64,000 nt of DNA from Siphonodentalium dalli (GCA_032622095.1 CP136063.1:214785982-214849981); one strand, 5' to 3'. Shown: positions 44,804 to 54,390, numbered from the stretch's first letter. Made by a program: numbers and translations. Notes: generated from the letters alone by a model not told the origin.

Positions 44804-47800
44804 CTACTGCTCTAATGGAGTCAATGTGACTAAAATTGTGAGTGGCTCAATTATGGTGTGTTTCACAGGAAGTTGTACGACTGCCGGAACGAGAGTCTCA
44901 TCACACTCGGAGTTATTCACATGAAACTTTTGCATCTGAAAGTTACCCGTATTGTTCGAATCGACGACTGCAGACAGAAGACTGTTATCCTTCCCAGAGG
45001 ACCTAATGACGTCATTGGTAGCGTTATTACTGCTGTCCGTCCTGCCACTGTGAAATCGAATCATGTGACTTTTCAGCTGCTTCATGTATCGTGTTGAGAA
45101 ACTGCAGAATCGGCAAACTGTTTTAACCTGAGTGAGTTTTTTTGAGATTTTAAAGTTCTTTCTCCCCCGAATGTGATAGTCACGGATGTGACGATTTATG
45201 AGAAGTTTCGAGTTGAACCTTTCACTACACCACATACATTTGTACGTTTTAGGTTCACACTTGATGAAAGCGTCCTTGTCGAAATGATCGTAGTCGACAT
45301 CATGACTCGACACAGCATGCTGCATTAGGGACTTCTCACTGAGGAAAGCTTTACTGCACTTCTTACAAGTGTAGATAGAATATTGTCTTTGTTGTAAGTT
45401 GTGTCTGGTTTCCTCGTGCGTTTGCAGATTCGACAACCACTTTGTTTTGTAATCACATCTCGCACAGTTGTATAGTCTCTGCTTATTTGAAACAGGCGTA
45501 CGATGACGCAAACCAAAAGCAAATGTCGGAGAAAGTTTTGGAGTCGGAGGTGAAGGTTGAACTTCCTCGTCTTTTATCTCAGTTTTCAGATTAATCTGCG
45601 CGTTATGTTCCTGTATCATATGTAGGTGCATCGATATCTCATTAGGGAACATCATATTACACACCTGGCACATCTTCGTCTCCATATTTGTAAGTCCATT
45701 ACTCGGGTACACTGGCGACTTTGTCTCCAACATTCCGCACAAGTCTGAGTGATCTTTCATGAGATGTAACTTTAACCATTGTGCATTCTTGAAACTTTTA
45801 TTACAGAAGTGACAAATGTCCGTTGATCCACTGTAAAAAGGTCCACCGAGCGACCTTTCATCGAACTTCGGAAGTTTTAAATTCAATGCATTTCCAGGAG
45901 CACTTATAGTTTTGTCGACGGTTAAATTCAACGCATGTCCTCGGTCAGATTTCAAGTCACTTTTAGATGGGTGTGGACTCGATTGTCCTCGATCGGAACA
46001 GTCAGTTTGGTTAGAATTATTACTAGCGCCATCCATGTCAGATGGGGTCGGAGAACAGTTACTCTGCTCGCTGAGTGGAATTCCGTGTTTGTTCACTTTG
46101 TGAGTACGCAGAAAGTATTTATTGCACAATTCCTTGTTACAAAGTTCGCAGGTCACACGCTGGCTGTTTGACGACTCCTTCCACCTCCATGAACTCTTCT
46201 CAAACGGCGATTTAATTTTATTGGATTTGTCCAATTTTAAGGAAAGTTCATGAAGTAAAGAAGATTGTAGACTCGCAGATGACAGGCCAGCTGTTAAAAG
46301 AGCAGTCGTCGGATTCATCAATGAAGGATTCATCAATGACATCGACGAAGGATTCATCAATGACATCGACGAATGATTCATCAGTGGAGATGACATCGAT
46401 GACGGATTCATCATTGGAGACGACATCGATGAAGGATTCATCAGTGGAGATGACATCGACGACGGGAAGAAATTAGTAGGCGGCAAGTTGATGCTTGTGG
46501 ACAACGGTGAAGACAGGTTGAGTGGAAGATGAGACGATAAACTATGCTTTCCCGGAAGCGGCATCGGTGGCATATCTTTCACAGGTGTTGAATCGGATCG
46601 AATTCCATGAATATTGAGTTTATGCGTTCTGAGGAAATATTTACTGCAGAACTCTTTCTTGCAAATGTCACAGTAAGCTTCTGGGTCAATGCCGAGTTTC
46701 ACAAGTTCACCATTGTGTGGTTTTTCAATGACAGGACTAGGTGTTAGGTCCATCGATTGCTGGAAGATTCTCGGTGATGGTGATTTCTTCGCGGTTATAG
46801 ATAGGTTCTCTGGTTCGTCTTGAGGCTGATCACCGATCTTTAACATGGATAGGTTCTGAGGTTCAGATGAGACAGACGGTGATATACTGTCGACAGGTGG
46901 TGGTGGGTCTAATGGAGTTTCCACACCGTGGATTTTTAGTTTATGAGCTTTGAGAAAATATTTGTTACACAACTCTTTATTACATATATCACAGATAACT
47001 CTGTCGGCCAATTTAGCGGCAATCATAGAGCTAAACATCGTAGAAGAGTTTTTACCAGACGGCTTCCCATCATCACTGACAACAGATTTTTGATCATAGT
47101 CCATTGTGAAATCCTCAAATTTGAGGTCCTTAGCAACAGTCCTCTCTACGATATCCATCCTTTCAGGTCGATCTGCGGCAAGTCGTTCAAGTCTATTTGC
47201 CCGTTCAAGTCTATCCGCACGCTCAATTCTATCAGCCCGCTCAAGTCTGTCCATTCGCTCGGCTCTTTCGAACAAATCCATACGAACATCAGGTCGGTCC
47301 ATTCTGTCAAATCGTTCAATCCTATCCATACGATCATGCCGTTCCTTTCGGTTCACCTTCTCAATTTTGACCACCCGTTCTTGTCTGTCAAATCTGTCCA
47401 ATCGCTCAACTCTTTCAGCTCGATCCAATCCTCCATTTTCAGCTGATGTCATTTCCTCTCCCAGCATTCCATGGACGTTCATTCGATGAATTTTATAAGC
47501 ATATTTGCTGTAGAATTCTTTGTTGCATGTACTGCAGAAGGTAACATAAGAATCCGGCGCACCTGACCCTGTGCCATTGAAGCCCGGCAACTCCGTCACC
47601 GCCATGGGCTCTTGCTTTATGTCGCGCTTGATCTCACCAGGCGAGCACAAACCACTGTCCATACCGAAGAATGGACCAAACAAGTTCTTTCTCATATTGT
47701 TTATGTTAATATCATCACAGAAGACACCATGTTTGTTCGCTTTGTGGATTTTCAAGAAATATTTGTTGCAGAATTCTTTGCGGCAAATGTCGCAGAAAGC

Positions 47801-49171
47801 TTCCTGGGTGAGCCCACTTAAGCCACGCATCGATTCAGGAATGGGACTCGTCGATGACTGGATAGAGCTTTCAGAGACATTCGGCAGCAATGCAGGAGAT
47901 GAGAAAATTGGCGGAAGCTGAAGCTGTTGTTGTTGTTGTTGCTGCTGAAGAATAGTTTGTGGAATTAGAGCAACGGGCGGCAAGAAAGGGTTTAACACCA
48001 TAACTCCCGGCATGTTCGACATATTAGGCATGTTCGGCAGACCTGGTATATTCTGAGGCATAAACATCGGGGATGAGGTAATCGTGTTGGTGGATGATGC
48101 CTGAGATTCGGTTGGTGGGCGGCCCCGTTTGTTAGAAATTACTGAAGGCTCCGGGACGATACCATGAACATCCTGCTTGTGTTTTTTGAGGTAGTATTTG
48201 TTGCAGAAGTGTTTTTGACAATGCTCGCAAAAATCCTCCATCTCTTTACTTATATCCTTCTCTTTCTTCTCAGCTAACGTCATTTCTACAGGCTTAATTT
48301 CCTTGCTGATGGTGATATCTTTGGGTAAGATTTCTGTACCAAGCTGGTTGCTATGACTACCGTTGTTATGACAACTATTGTTATGACTACTGGTGTTATG
48401 ACTACCGCTGTTGCTACCTTCACTCACTGATTTCTCAGATGGTGTCTTGCTCTCTATAGGAAGATCTAATCGGAACGATGGTGGTGTTATAGCCTCTGGT
48501 GGCATAGACGTCATCATTGATGGCGGCATAGACATAGACATGGATGTCATCATCGATGTTGGCAAAGCTCCAACCGGGAATGACGGAGGAGGAGGTGAGC
48601 TGTCGAAGATGCCATGCTTGTTCGCCCGATGAGTTTTCAGGAAGTATTTATTGCAGAATTCTTTATCACAAAGTTGGCAGTATGCGTCCTGATGGAAGAT
48701 TTTAGTCGAGTTTGGCCGCTTTATTTCCCCGTTGAACCTCGAATCTTTGGGGTCGAATTCCGCAGGTAACATCTCATCACTTCCTGGTGAACCGGTCACA
48801 TCTTCATTTCCATTTTGTAGGTTTGAATATGGATGAGCGATTTCACTTGCTAGACGATGGTACTCGGTTGGATAAGAATTAGATAGATCCTTCCCGTATA
48901 TTTGCTGAACTTTTTCAGGATGAGCGTCATTCATGTGTTTTGAAAGATGTTCCATTGTTGCAAATGTGTCCGGACACATGCTGCATGTTATAATCGGCAT
49001 ATCATTACTCGAGTCGTCATCTTCTTCCATATGAGCATCAGCTCTCATGACATCGCGATCTGTGAGCTCGGGCATTTCGGAATCTTCTTTCACCTCGTTA
49101 TTATTTGCCTCGCCTTCGCCGTGTAATACTTTGAGAGGTTTTGATTGTTTTCTGCGACTAGATTTCAACAT
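44804..49171 (-). CDS. Large C2H2 zinc-finger protein, 1455 aa, probable DNA-binding transcription regulator
   Basis: One uninterrupted frame encodes 14 C2H2 fingers, first Cys at about residues 63, 165, 315, 460, 546, 727, 834, 1008, 1120, 1168, 1236, 1269, 1312 and 1353. Fingers 2-8 share an unusual core, CxxCxKEFCNKYFLKxH-x4-HG, with an extra Cys after the Phe/Leu in most. Fingers 9-14 are ordinary and clustered near the C-terminus. Between fingers are an acidic N-terminus (48-56), Gln run (409-416), Arg/Glu/Asp heptad-like tract (582-672), a Met-Asn-Pro-Ser-Ser repeat (905-955), and PQNLS, PENLS, PLNLS and ALNLT motifs near 771, 787, 883 and 1080. These resemble CtBP-binding PxDLS sites. 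The start is supported by an in-frame TGA two codons upstream and A at -3. Function is inferred from the domains as nuclear DNA or RNA binding, possibly repression. I do not recognise a named orthologue. No neighbouring gene was found. Confidence 0.93.
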   Translation of the reverse strand: MLKSSRRKQSKPLKVLHGEGEANNNEVKEDSEMPELTDRDVMRADAHMEEDDDSSNDMPIITCSMCPDTFATMEHLSKHMNDAHPEKVQQIYGKDLSNSYPTEYHRLASEIAHPYSNLQNGNEDVTGSPGSDEMLPAEFDPKDSRFNGEIKRPNSTKIFHQDAYCQLCDKEFCNKYFLKTHRANKHGIFDSSPPPPSFPVGALPTSMMTSMSMSMPPSMMTSMPPEAITPPSFRLDLPIESKTPSEKSVSEGSNSGSHNTSSHNNSCHNNGSHSNQLGTEILPKDITISKEIKPVEMTLAEKKEKDISKEMEDFCEHCQKHFCNKYYLKKHKQDVHGIVPEPSVISNKRGRPPTESQASSTNTITSSPMFMPQNIPGLPNMPNMSNMPGVMVLNPFLPPVALIPQTILQQQQQQQQLQLPPIFSSPALLPNVSESSIQSSTSPIPESMRGLSGLTQEAFCDICRKEFCNKYFLKIHKANKHGVFCDDININNMRKNLFGPFFGMDSGLCSPGEIKRDIKQEPMAVTELPGFNGTGSGAPDSYVTFCSTCNKEFYSKYAYKIHRMNVHGMLGEEMTSAENGGLDRAERVERLDRFDRQERVVKIEKVNRKERHDRMDRIERFDRMDRPDVRMDLFERAERMDRLERADRIERADRLERANRLERLAADRPERMDIVERTVAKDLKFEDFTMDYDQKSVVSDDGKPSGKNSSTMFSSMIAAKLADRVICDICNKELCNKYFLKAHKLKIHGVETPLDPPPPVDSISPSVSSEPQNLSMLKIGDQPQDEPENLSITAKKSPSPRIFQQSMDLTPSPVIEKPHNGELVKLGIDPEAYCDICKKEFCSKYFLRTHKLNIHGIRSDSTPVKDMPPMPLPGKHSLSSHLPLNLSSPLSTSINLPPTNFFPSSMSSPLMNPSSMSSPMMNPSSMSSPLMNHSSMSLMNPSSMSLMNPSLMNPTTALLTAGLSSASLQSSLLHELSLKLDKSNKIKSPFEKSSWRWKESSNSQRVTCELCNKELCNKYFLRTHKVNKHGIPLSEQSNCSPTPSDMDGASNNSNQTDCSDRGQSSPHPSKSDLKSDRGHALNLTVDKTISAPGNALNLKLPKFDERSLGGPFYSGSTDICHFCNKSFKNAQWLKLHLMKDHSDLCGMLETKSPVYPSNGLTNMETKMCQVCNMMFPNEISMHLHMIQEHNAQINLKTEIKDEEVQPSPPTPKLSPTFAFGLRHRTPVSNKQRLYNCARCDYKTKWLSNLQTHEETRHNLQQRQYSIYTCKKCSKAFLSEKSLMQHAVSSHDVDYDHFDKDAFIKCEPKTYKCMWCSERFNSKLLINRHIRDYHIRGRKNFKISKKLTQVKTVCRFCSFSTRYMKQLKSHMIRFHSGRTDSSNNATNDVIRSSGKDNSLLSAVVDSNNTGNFQMQKFHVNNSECDETLVPAVVQLPVKHTIIEPLTILVTLTPLEQ
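46310..46455 (-). repeat. Coding minisatellite in the zinc-finger gene
   Basis: Within the CDS, the words AAGGATTCATCAATGACATC, GACGAAGGATTCATC and GGAGATGACATCGA recur at 24- to 30-bp steps. They encode the Met-Asn-Pro-Ser-Ser-Met-Ser-Ser-Pro-type repeat at residues 905-955. All length changes keep the frame, so the tract is likely polymorphic but tolerated. Confidence 0.85.
47145..47440 (-). repeat. Coding repeat for the Arg/Glu/Asp tract in the zinc-finger gene
   Basis: Repeated words such as TCTATCCGCACGCTCAATTC, TGTCCATTCGCTCGGCTC and CGTTCAATCCTATCC encode 6-7-residue steps (ER.DRLERADRIERADRL). The alternating charges suggest a long single alpha-helix or a coiled segment at residues 582-672, acting as a spacer between fingers 5 and 6. 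Helix formation is inference. The antisense open frame here (Ser/Arg rich) is a shadow. Confidence 0.8.
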
Positions 49172-49279
49172 TTTTCACAATCGTCCTTCTTTATCTCAAC
49201 CATTGAACACAAGATGATTGTCTTTTGCAGAAGTTATCAGATAACGTGGTAGCTGTAACTCAGTTATCACATTAAACTT

Positions 49280-49315
49280 GTCTTCTTTCTTTTACCTGAA
49301 ATTATAAAAAAGGAA
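49280..49315 (-). other. Probable splice acceptor upstream of the zinc-finger CDS
   Basis: Read on the minus strand the sequence is CCTTTTTTATAATTTCAG then GTAAAAGAAAG. This is a pyrimidine-rich tract ending in CAG, about 125 bp before the start codon. It suggests that the coding exon begins near 49295 and that the 5' untranslated region and promoter lie in an upstream exon at higher coordinates. The sequence between the acceptor and ATG has an in-frame stop. RNA data would confirm. Confidence 0.5.
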
Positions 49316-49423
49316 ATTTAAGATATTGTACAACATACACAAAAATAGCACTTTTACTACCAGGGCTGAATAGGTTAATCATTTGTGAAGTAACGTTCAA
49401 CACGTATGTATATTAGAAGGCCT

Positions 49424-49686
49424 TTGACCCTTTCTATACTAATTGCATTCTCCCACTCAATAATAAAAGTATACATAGGAATGGTCTATTCATTTGGAGG
49501 GATGTTGAGATAAAATGAGCAGAAAAGGTATTATAAGTGCAGAAGGATTCATATTCTTTGGAGGGAAATGTTGATATCAAGTTAAACAAACGGTATACAT
49601 GTACATGTATGGTCAACTTATTATTTGAACATTTTCTAAGGGAAATTCCTACTCATCAATGAGTATTTAGTACAGAAAGGGTTATT
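49424..49686 (+). mobile_element. TTAA-type element, family D, copy next to the gene
   Basis: TTGACCCTTTCTATACTAAT at the left and TTTAGTACAGAAAGGG-TTA at the right. The TTAA has mutated at both ends. Internal: GCATTCTCCCACTCAATAAT, GTATACATAGGAATGGTCTA and the central dyad GGAAATGTTGATATCAAGTT / AACTTATTATTTGAACATTT. It lies about 130 bp beyond the presumed splice acceptor, possibly in an intron. Confidence 0.85.
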
Positions 49687-49923
49687 CTTACAACTTTCAT
49701 TACTGGAATAGATTTTACAATTCAGTTAAAAAAGTATCTATTATTCATGAGGAGGAGATTTTGATAAAAAAAAAAAAAGATATAGAATTCCTGTTACTGG
49801 TAATTCATTTGAGGGGAATGTTCAGATAATAAAAATAGCAACAAACGCCCTTTTTGTTGAATTTATTATCTAAACATTCCCCAGGGGAATTAATAGCAAA
49901 GTATTTAGTCATCATAGGGTTAA
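49687..49923 (+). mobile_element. TTAA-type element, family D, tandem neighbour
   Basis: It follows the previous copy directly: AACTTTCATTACTGGAATAG, TTTTACAATTCAGTTAAAAA, a dyad (GGGGAATGTTCAGATAATAA / TTTATTATCTAAACATTCCC) and the end TTTAGTCATCATAGGG-TTAA. Two family D elements head to tail are unusual here. Tandem insertion into the neighbour's terminal TTAA is a plausible origin. Confidence 0.8.
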
Positions 49924-50339
49924 AATAAAACTAGAACCAGAGTTAGGACATTTAATGTATGCTTATAGCTATTGTTAATGCATGTGATAACAACTGGCAG
50001 GTGTCAATCCTCTATCAAATATGAAATATATCTTCAAAGAGTGGGTCTATACTTGCAAATAGGGAGCCAATTGATTGCAAGGTATCAATTTTTTATAATA
50101 CTATTTTAGTGTTGATAAATTAAGAGTTAAGGGTATCTAGTAAATGAATTGTACAAAATTGTGGTAAATGCACCTTTATAGAAGAAGAAGAATATTCAAT
50201 CATCAACAGATTATTTTAGTTCCATCATTTTAAGTAAGTTATGCGACATATGTATATGTATGGAAAACAATTAAATTGGCTAAATAGAATAAAGTATATA
50301 TACTCCCTGTGCCACGGACAGGGTTTGCGCTGCCACTTG

Positions 50340-50420
50340 CCAATGGAAAAAATAATTCACATTTGGCAAAAAATATTTTCATTTGGCAAGTTGCTTTTTA
50401 ACTTCTCAAAAAAGAAAAAA
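50340..50420 (+). repeat. TTGGCAA-rich segment, also at 51148-51215
   Basis: The words CATTTGGCAAAAAATATTTT and CATTTGGCAAGTTGC recur at 51148-51215 as GCATTTGGCAATTTC, TTTGGCAAAAATATTTTCAT. The two stretches lie on either side of the family B insertion (50509-50913) and may be halves of one older repeat. Confidence 0.55.
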
Positions 50421-50508
50421 TATTGGTTACTCAATACCATTCGTTTCAGGAAAGTATTGCAACTAGAGGTGTTTTATAAGGTTAGGAAATGGTTACGCCT
50501 CTATCAAG

Positions 50509-50913
50509 TTAACCCTTTACCCAACAAACCGGCCAAAACCGGCCAAATAAAGCTTCAACAGCCTAAAATATCTTCGGTCTGTCTCAATAAAACCATACAA
50601 ATATGGATATCATTGGAACCGGCTCCTTGACCACATTGTGATAGTTACAGTTATGCCCTGTGCCAATGCATTCTCTTATATATGCGAGTCGACCATAGGT
50701 CGCCTCGCATATATAAGAGAATGCATTGGCCTTTTTAACACTTTTAGCATTTTTAACACTTTTTACCATTTTTTCTTACATTCTTTAACAATTTTATAAT
50801 TTTTAATGTGTTAAGCCAATGCATTCTCTTATATATGCGAGGCGACCTATGGTCGACTCGCATATATAAGAGAATGCATTGGCACAGGGCCCTTCTGTTG
50901 GGTAAAGGGTTAA
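50509..50913 (+). mobile_element. TTAA-type hairpin element, family B, copy 2 (405 bp)
   Basis: Exact TTAA on both sides: TTAACCCTTTACCCAACAAA and CTGTTGGGTAAAGGG-TTAA. It has two perfect copies of the 66-bp hairpin, at about 50661-50728 and 50817-50882. The T-rich spacer carries TTTTAGCATTTTTAACAC. Near-identity with copy 1 at 39013 implies recent movement or gene conversion. It has no transposase frame. Confidence 0.95.
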
Positions 50914-51619
50914 TCTGATAGCATTAGTATCGATGAAATTACTATAGTATTTATTGTGGTGGCATTTACATTGATAATCCTCTTTTCATGTGCCCTTCTG
51001 GTGAAGCAACTCTTCAACAATTGTAATGTTCGGTATTGGTTTGTTGTTCTATGATAAACCACAGTGGAAAGGCCAGAATTATTAATAATGAACTGATTTC
51101 CTATCAAATTCAAAAGTTTTTCAAATATAATAATCAAATTTTGCAGAAACTGATAGCATTTGGCAATTTCTAAAAGAATTTGGCAAAAATATTTTCATTT
51201 GGAAAAATATATAGCAAAAGCCAATTTCGGTCCAGCACGGATCCTGGCCACAGAAGTAGATAGGTATGGATGACAAAGATCCACTACATGTGGCATGTGA
51301 GAATTATATCAATTTGACTACTGCATGTGCTAGTTGTCACAGGTTTTATATCTCACATGTGTAAACTGAAACAATAGAATGATAAGATATCAAATTCACA
51401 AAAGATATTCTGCAAAAAATGAGAACACATACAATGGAATATAATTAAGCTGGAGTTACAGACTGGCATGTGTTAACGTAATTAAAAGTTTTGTGGTTAT
51501 ACTGATGCATTTGACTTCAATATCACAATGCATTGCAGGTGTAGCTTCCATCAAAAAGAAAAAAACAACGGAAGCAAGGAAGAGGAGTGACTCAATTGTT
51601 GTGTTTCACTGTTAATTTT

Positions 51620-52056
51620 CAAGCCTGGAAATAGTGTGTCTGTCATTTGCAGAATGAGGTCCCCAGAGGGTTCATTTAGTGATGCTGTCCCACATGACTG
51701 GCTAGCATTACCAAATTCACCCTCTGGGAACCTCATTCTGCTTAGTCATCAACAGCTATGGGAGACCTAGGATCAGATTGAAGTTCCCCAGTTGAAGTTG
51801 GTGATGTTCACTCATTAGTCACCTCGATTATGCATTTTATCTTCTGCAAATTAGGGGATAAATAAACTTCCCAGAAGAGAAAAAGTAACTAAAAACAATT
51901 TGTGATTGTAGATACTTCCCAGAAGATGACGACTAAGCAGAATGAGGTCCCCGGAGGGTGAATTTAGTGATGCTATCCCGCTGTGCACGATAGCATCACT
52001 AAAAGCACCCTCTGGAGACCTCATTCTGCAAATGATAGACAAACTGTTTGCGGTTT
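51620..52056. mobile_element. hAT-like MITE, family E, copy 4
   Basis: CAAGCCTGGAAATAGTGTG and CAAACTGTTTGCGGTTTG ends. The 8-mer TTAATTTT is present exactly on both sides (51612-51619 and 52058-52065, allowing the last G in the element). Hairpins at both ends: GAGGTCCCCAGAGGGTTCAT with CCCTCTGGGAACCTCATTCT, and GAGGTCCCCGGAGGGTGAAT with CACCCTCTGGAGACCTCATT. The middle is GGAGACCTAGGATCAGATTG, CAGTTGAAGTTGGTGATGTT. Confidence 0.9.
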
Positions 52057-52468
52057 GTTAATTTTAGAAGGCTTTCATGAAGTTCCTGGGATATTTTTAG
52101 AGACTTGTGTCTTAAACACATTAATGTCATGATGTCACTATGAAACAGATCTATCTCTTTTCTAAATCCGAGATTATCAGCCAGATTGATGATGCTATGT
52201 TATCGTTCCCATCCCACTTTCAATGACCCAGAAGTTTCAGTGTTTAATCATCTCAAAATAGAACAACTGCACAGCAGGTATAATATAAACTTCATCACTA
52301 GAATGTTAAATTCAAACAGTTCTGTTGATATCACTATCCATGGAGATTCATGCAAACTATGATTCAACAAGGTATATGTATAGATCCTTTGTGAAATCAC
52401 ATTATAAATTGTTCTAAGGCCAATGTAAAACAAATTCCTAAAATTATCATCCCTTCCAACATTATTCA

Positions 52469-52485
52469 CCCCCCCCCCCCCCCCC
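52469..52485 (+). repeat. 17-C homopolymer
   Basis: An uninterrupted run of 17 C in AT-rich DNA. Confidence 0.97.
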
Positions 52486-53209
52486 TGAACTGTATTATTT
52501 GACAAATTATGGAGTAAAGGTTTTCTCATACCTTAGCTATTTTAAAGTAATACCAGTGATATTATATTCTATACAATATCTCTGGTAATACGCAATAAAC
52601 AATTCAAATTTGATCGATTTGAGCAGTTTCAAACAAATGGTATAGTTATCAAGAAGGCTATACAGCTTTAATTTCCAGAAGTGGACATGATTGTTTATTA
52701 AAATTAAAATATAATTCAAATGCTTGCCCCAATTACCCTTAAGATATCTTATGAAAATCTTGTAATGTATTTAATGAGGCCCAAAATTGCAAATATTTTC
52801 TTCTAATTATGCACATCTGTGTAAAACTAAACAATTGTGAGAATCCACATTGAAATGAAAGTTAAAATTATTTAACTTGATTATTATTTTCATAATATTA
52901 ATTTATTCAATGAAAAATTATATAACTAACAATATGAATTACTCAGTACATCAAGTTTCCAAAGGTGATCAAAGCAAAAAATACACATACCATTTCAAAC
53001 TGATGGAAGAACAAGTACAAATCCGGTATAAAATCCAATTAATCACATTCCAAAAGTTTACAAGACACAACCTGCTGTGTTGAATGAACTGACCAGGATG
53101 AAAGCAACACATGAAATGAATTTTTTATTAAACTTTCACCCTCTATTAAAAGAAACTTCATTAAGATCACAGGGATAATAAATTTATGATGTCAAAAATC
53201 TAACGAAAG

Positions 53210-53430
53210 ATAACTCATGAAAAACTTCATTAATTAAATCATTTTAATTGGCTGAGATCCCTCTCATTAATGTGGAGAACAATAGAACGTAGCCTAAGGC
53301 ACCAGCCCCAGCAGTGTGCATCAATCATATAGCTCCCTAAATAATGGGATCTTTACAGTTATAGCTGATAGTATCTCCATCCCCCTCACAGGGCCTCCCT
53401 TTCATAGACATCTGAGTTGCCTTTAACAGC
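53210..53430. promoter_or_regulatory. Candidate conserved non-coding element (weak)
   Basis: Unique mixed-composition DNA about 4 kb upstream of the zinc-finger CDS. It includes TCATTAATTAAATCATTTTA, ATTGGCTGAGATCCC, TCTCATTAATGTGG and AGAACAATAGAACG, which hold homeodomain-like and Sox-like cores. It has no open frame or repeat family, and its texture differs from the AT-rich surroundings. Interpretation as an enhancer is inference only. Confidence 0.25.
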
Positions 53431-53737
53431 CATAATTTCTGAAGAATCTGACATATTGTACCAGCTTTTAATTTAACCCTCAGGCTAAACTTCAATACAT
53501 GAAGTTATTTTTGCATTTATTGATATACTCAAGATAAGAAGTGTGCACTTTATTTAGTCATCCAGACAACATTAGTTCTAATTTTATGATGAGTGAGATC
53601 ATTGCTCCATGATGTAAAGTGTAATTATAAAGGATAATTCAAACTAAATGTAATAGTTTTAAGATTTAGATTTTTCAAATTTGATAAAATAAATTAAATG
53701 TTTCATTTACTAATATAATGAGGCTGTGAAATCATTT

Positions 53738-54390
53738 TTTATCACATAATTTGGCCATAAAAGCAGTTTCATAATTATCGGTAATAGACACGTTTAATAT
53801 CAGCGCGTGCGATGACGTCACGGCGTTCTTCAAATAACTTGCGATCGCTGTAGTTTATGATTGTTGTTTTCGATGAATATTTCGCGTTGCTTCGGGTTTA
53901 TTTGATCATGTGATAAAAGGTATCTCACACTCGTCCTATTGTATACGTAATTTATCAACCTCGTCCTCTAAATTCTATTTGAGCCTCGGTAAACCTCGGC
54001 TCAAATCGAATTTGGTGAACTCGGTTGATAAATTCCGTATAAAATAGAAACTCATGTGAGATCCTCTATTTATCACATGATTAGCACTATTTTCCGATGT
54101 AATATTCGAGCGTAATAGACACGTGTAATATCGTCGCGTGCAATGACGTCACGCTGCTCTTTGGGACAATGATCGCTGGCTGCAGTTAATTGAGGTTTTC
54201 GTTAAAATTTTAGCGATTATATGATCATGTGATAAAAAGTATCTCAAACTCGTTCTATTTTATACGTAATTTATCAACCTCGTCCACTAAATTCTATTTG
54301 AGCCTCGGTAAACCTCGGCTCAAATCGAATTTAGTGAACTCGGTTGATAAATTCCGTATAAAATAGTAACTCGTTTGAGATCCTCTATTT
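53738..54390. mobile_element. Tandem composite of two palindromic modules, X and Y
   Basis: Module X (53738-53921 and 54067-54239) is bounded by TTATCACAT(A/G)AT and ATCATGTGATAA. It contains GTAATAGACACGT, TCGCGTGCAATGACGTCACG and GATCGCTG, with a perfect CRE word TGACGTCA at 53813 and 54144. Module Y (53922-54066 and 54240-54390) is a hairpin with arms ATTTATCAACCTCGTCC..CTAAATTCTATTTGAGCC and AAATCGAATTT..GAACTCGGTTGATAAATTCC. The order is X-Y-X-Y, so a 320-bp unit is tandemly duplicated. A fragment of X is at 43502-43600. Family unknown. Confidence 0.85.

Noticed and set aside
46943-47489. Plus-strand open frames of 127 and 167 codons inside the gene
   Set aside because: They are antisense shadows of the zinc-finger coding sequence, Ser/Arg-rich because the sense strand encodes the Arg/Glu/Asp tract.
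50241-50630. 129-codon plus-strand frame
   Set aside because: It runs across unrelated repeats (TTGGCAA segment and family B left end) and has no family resemblance.
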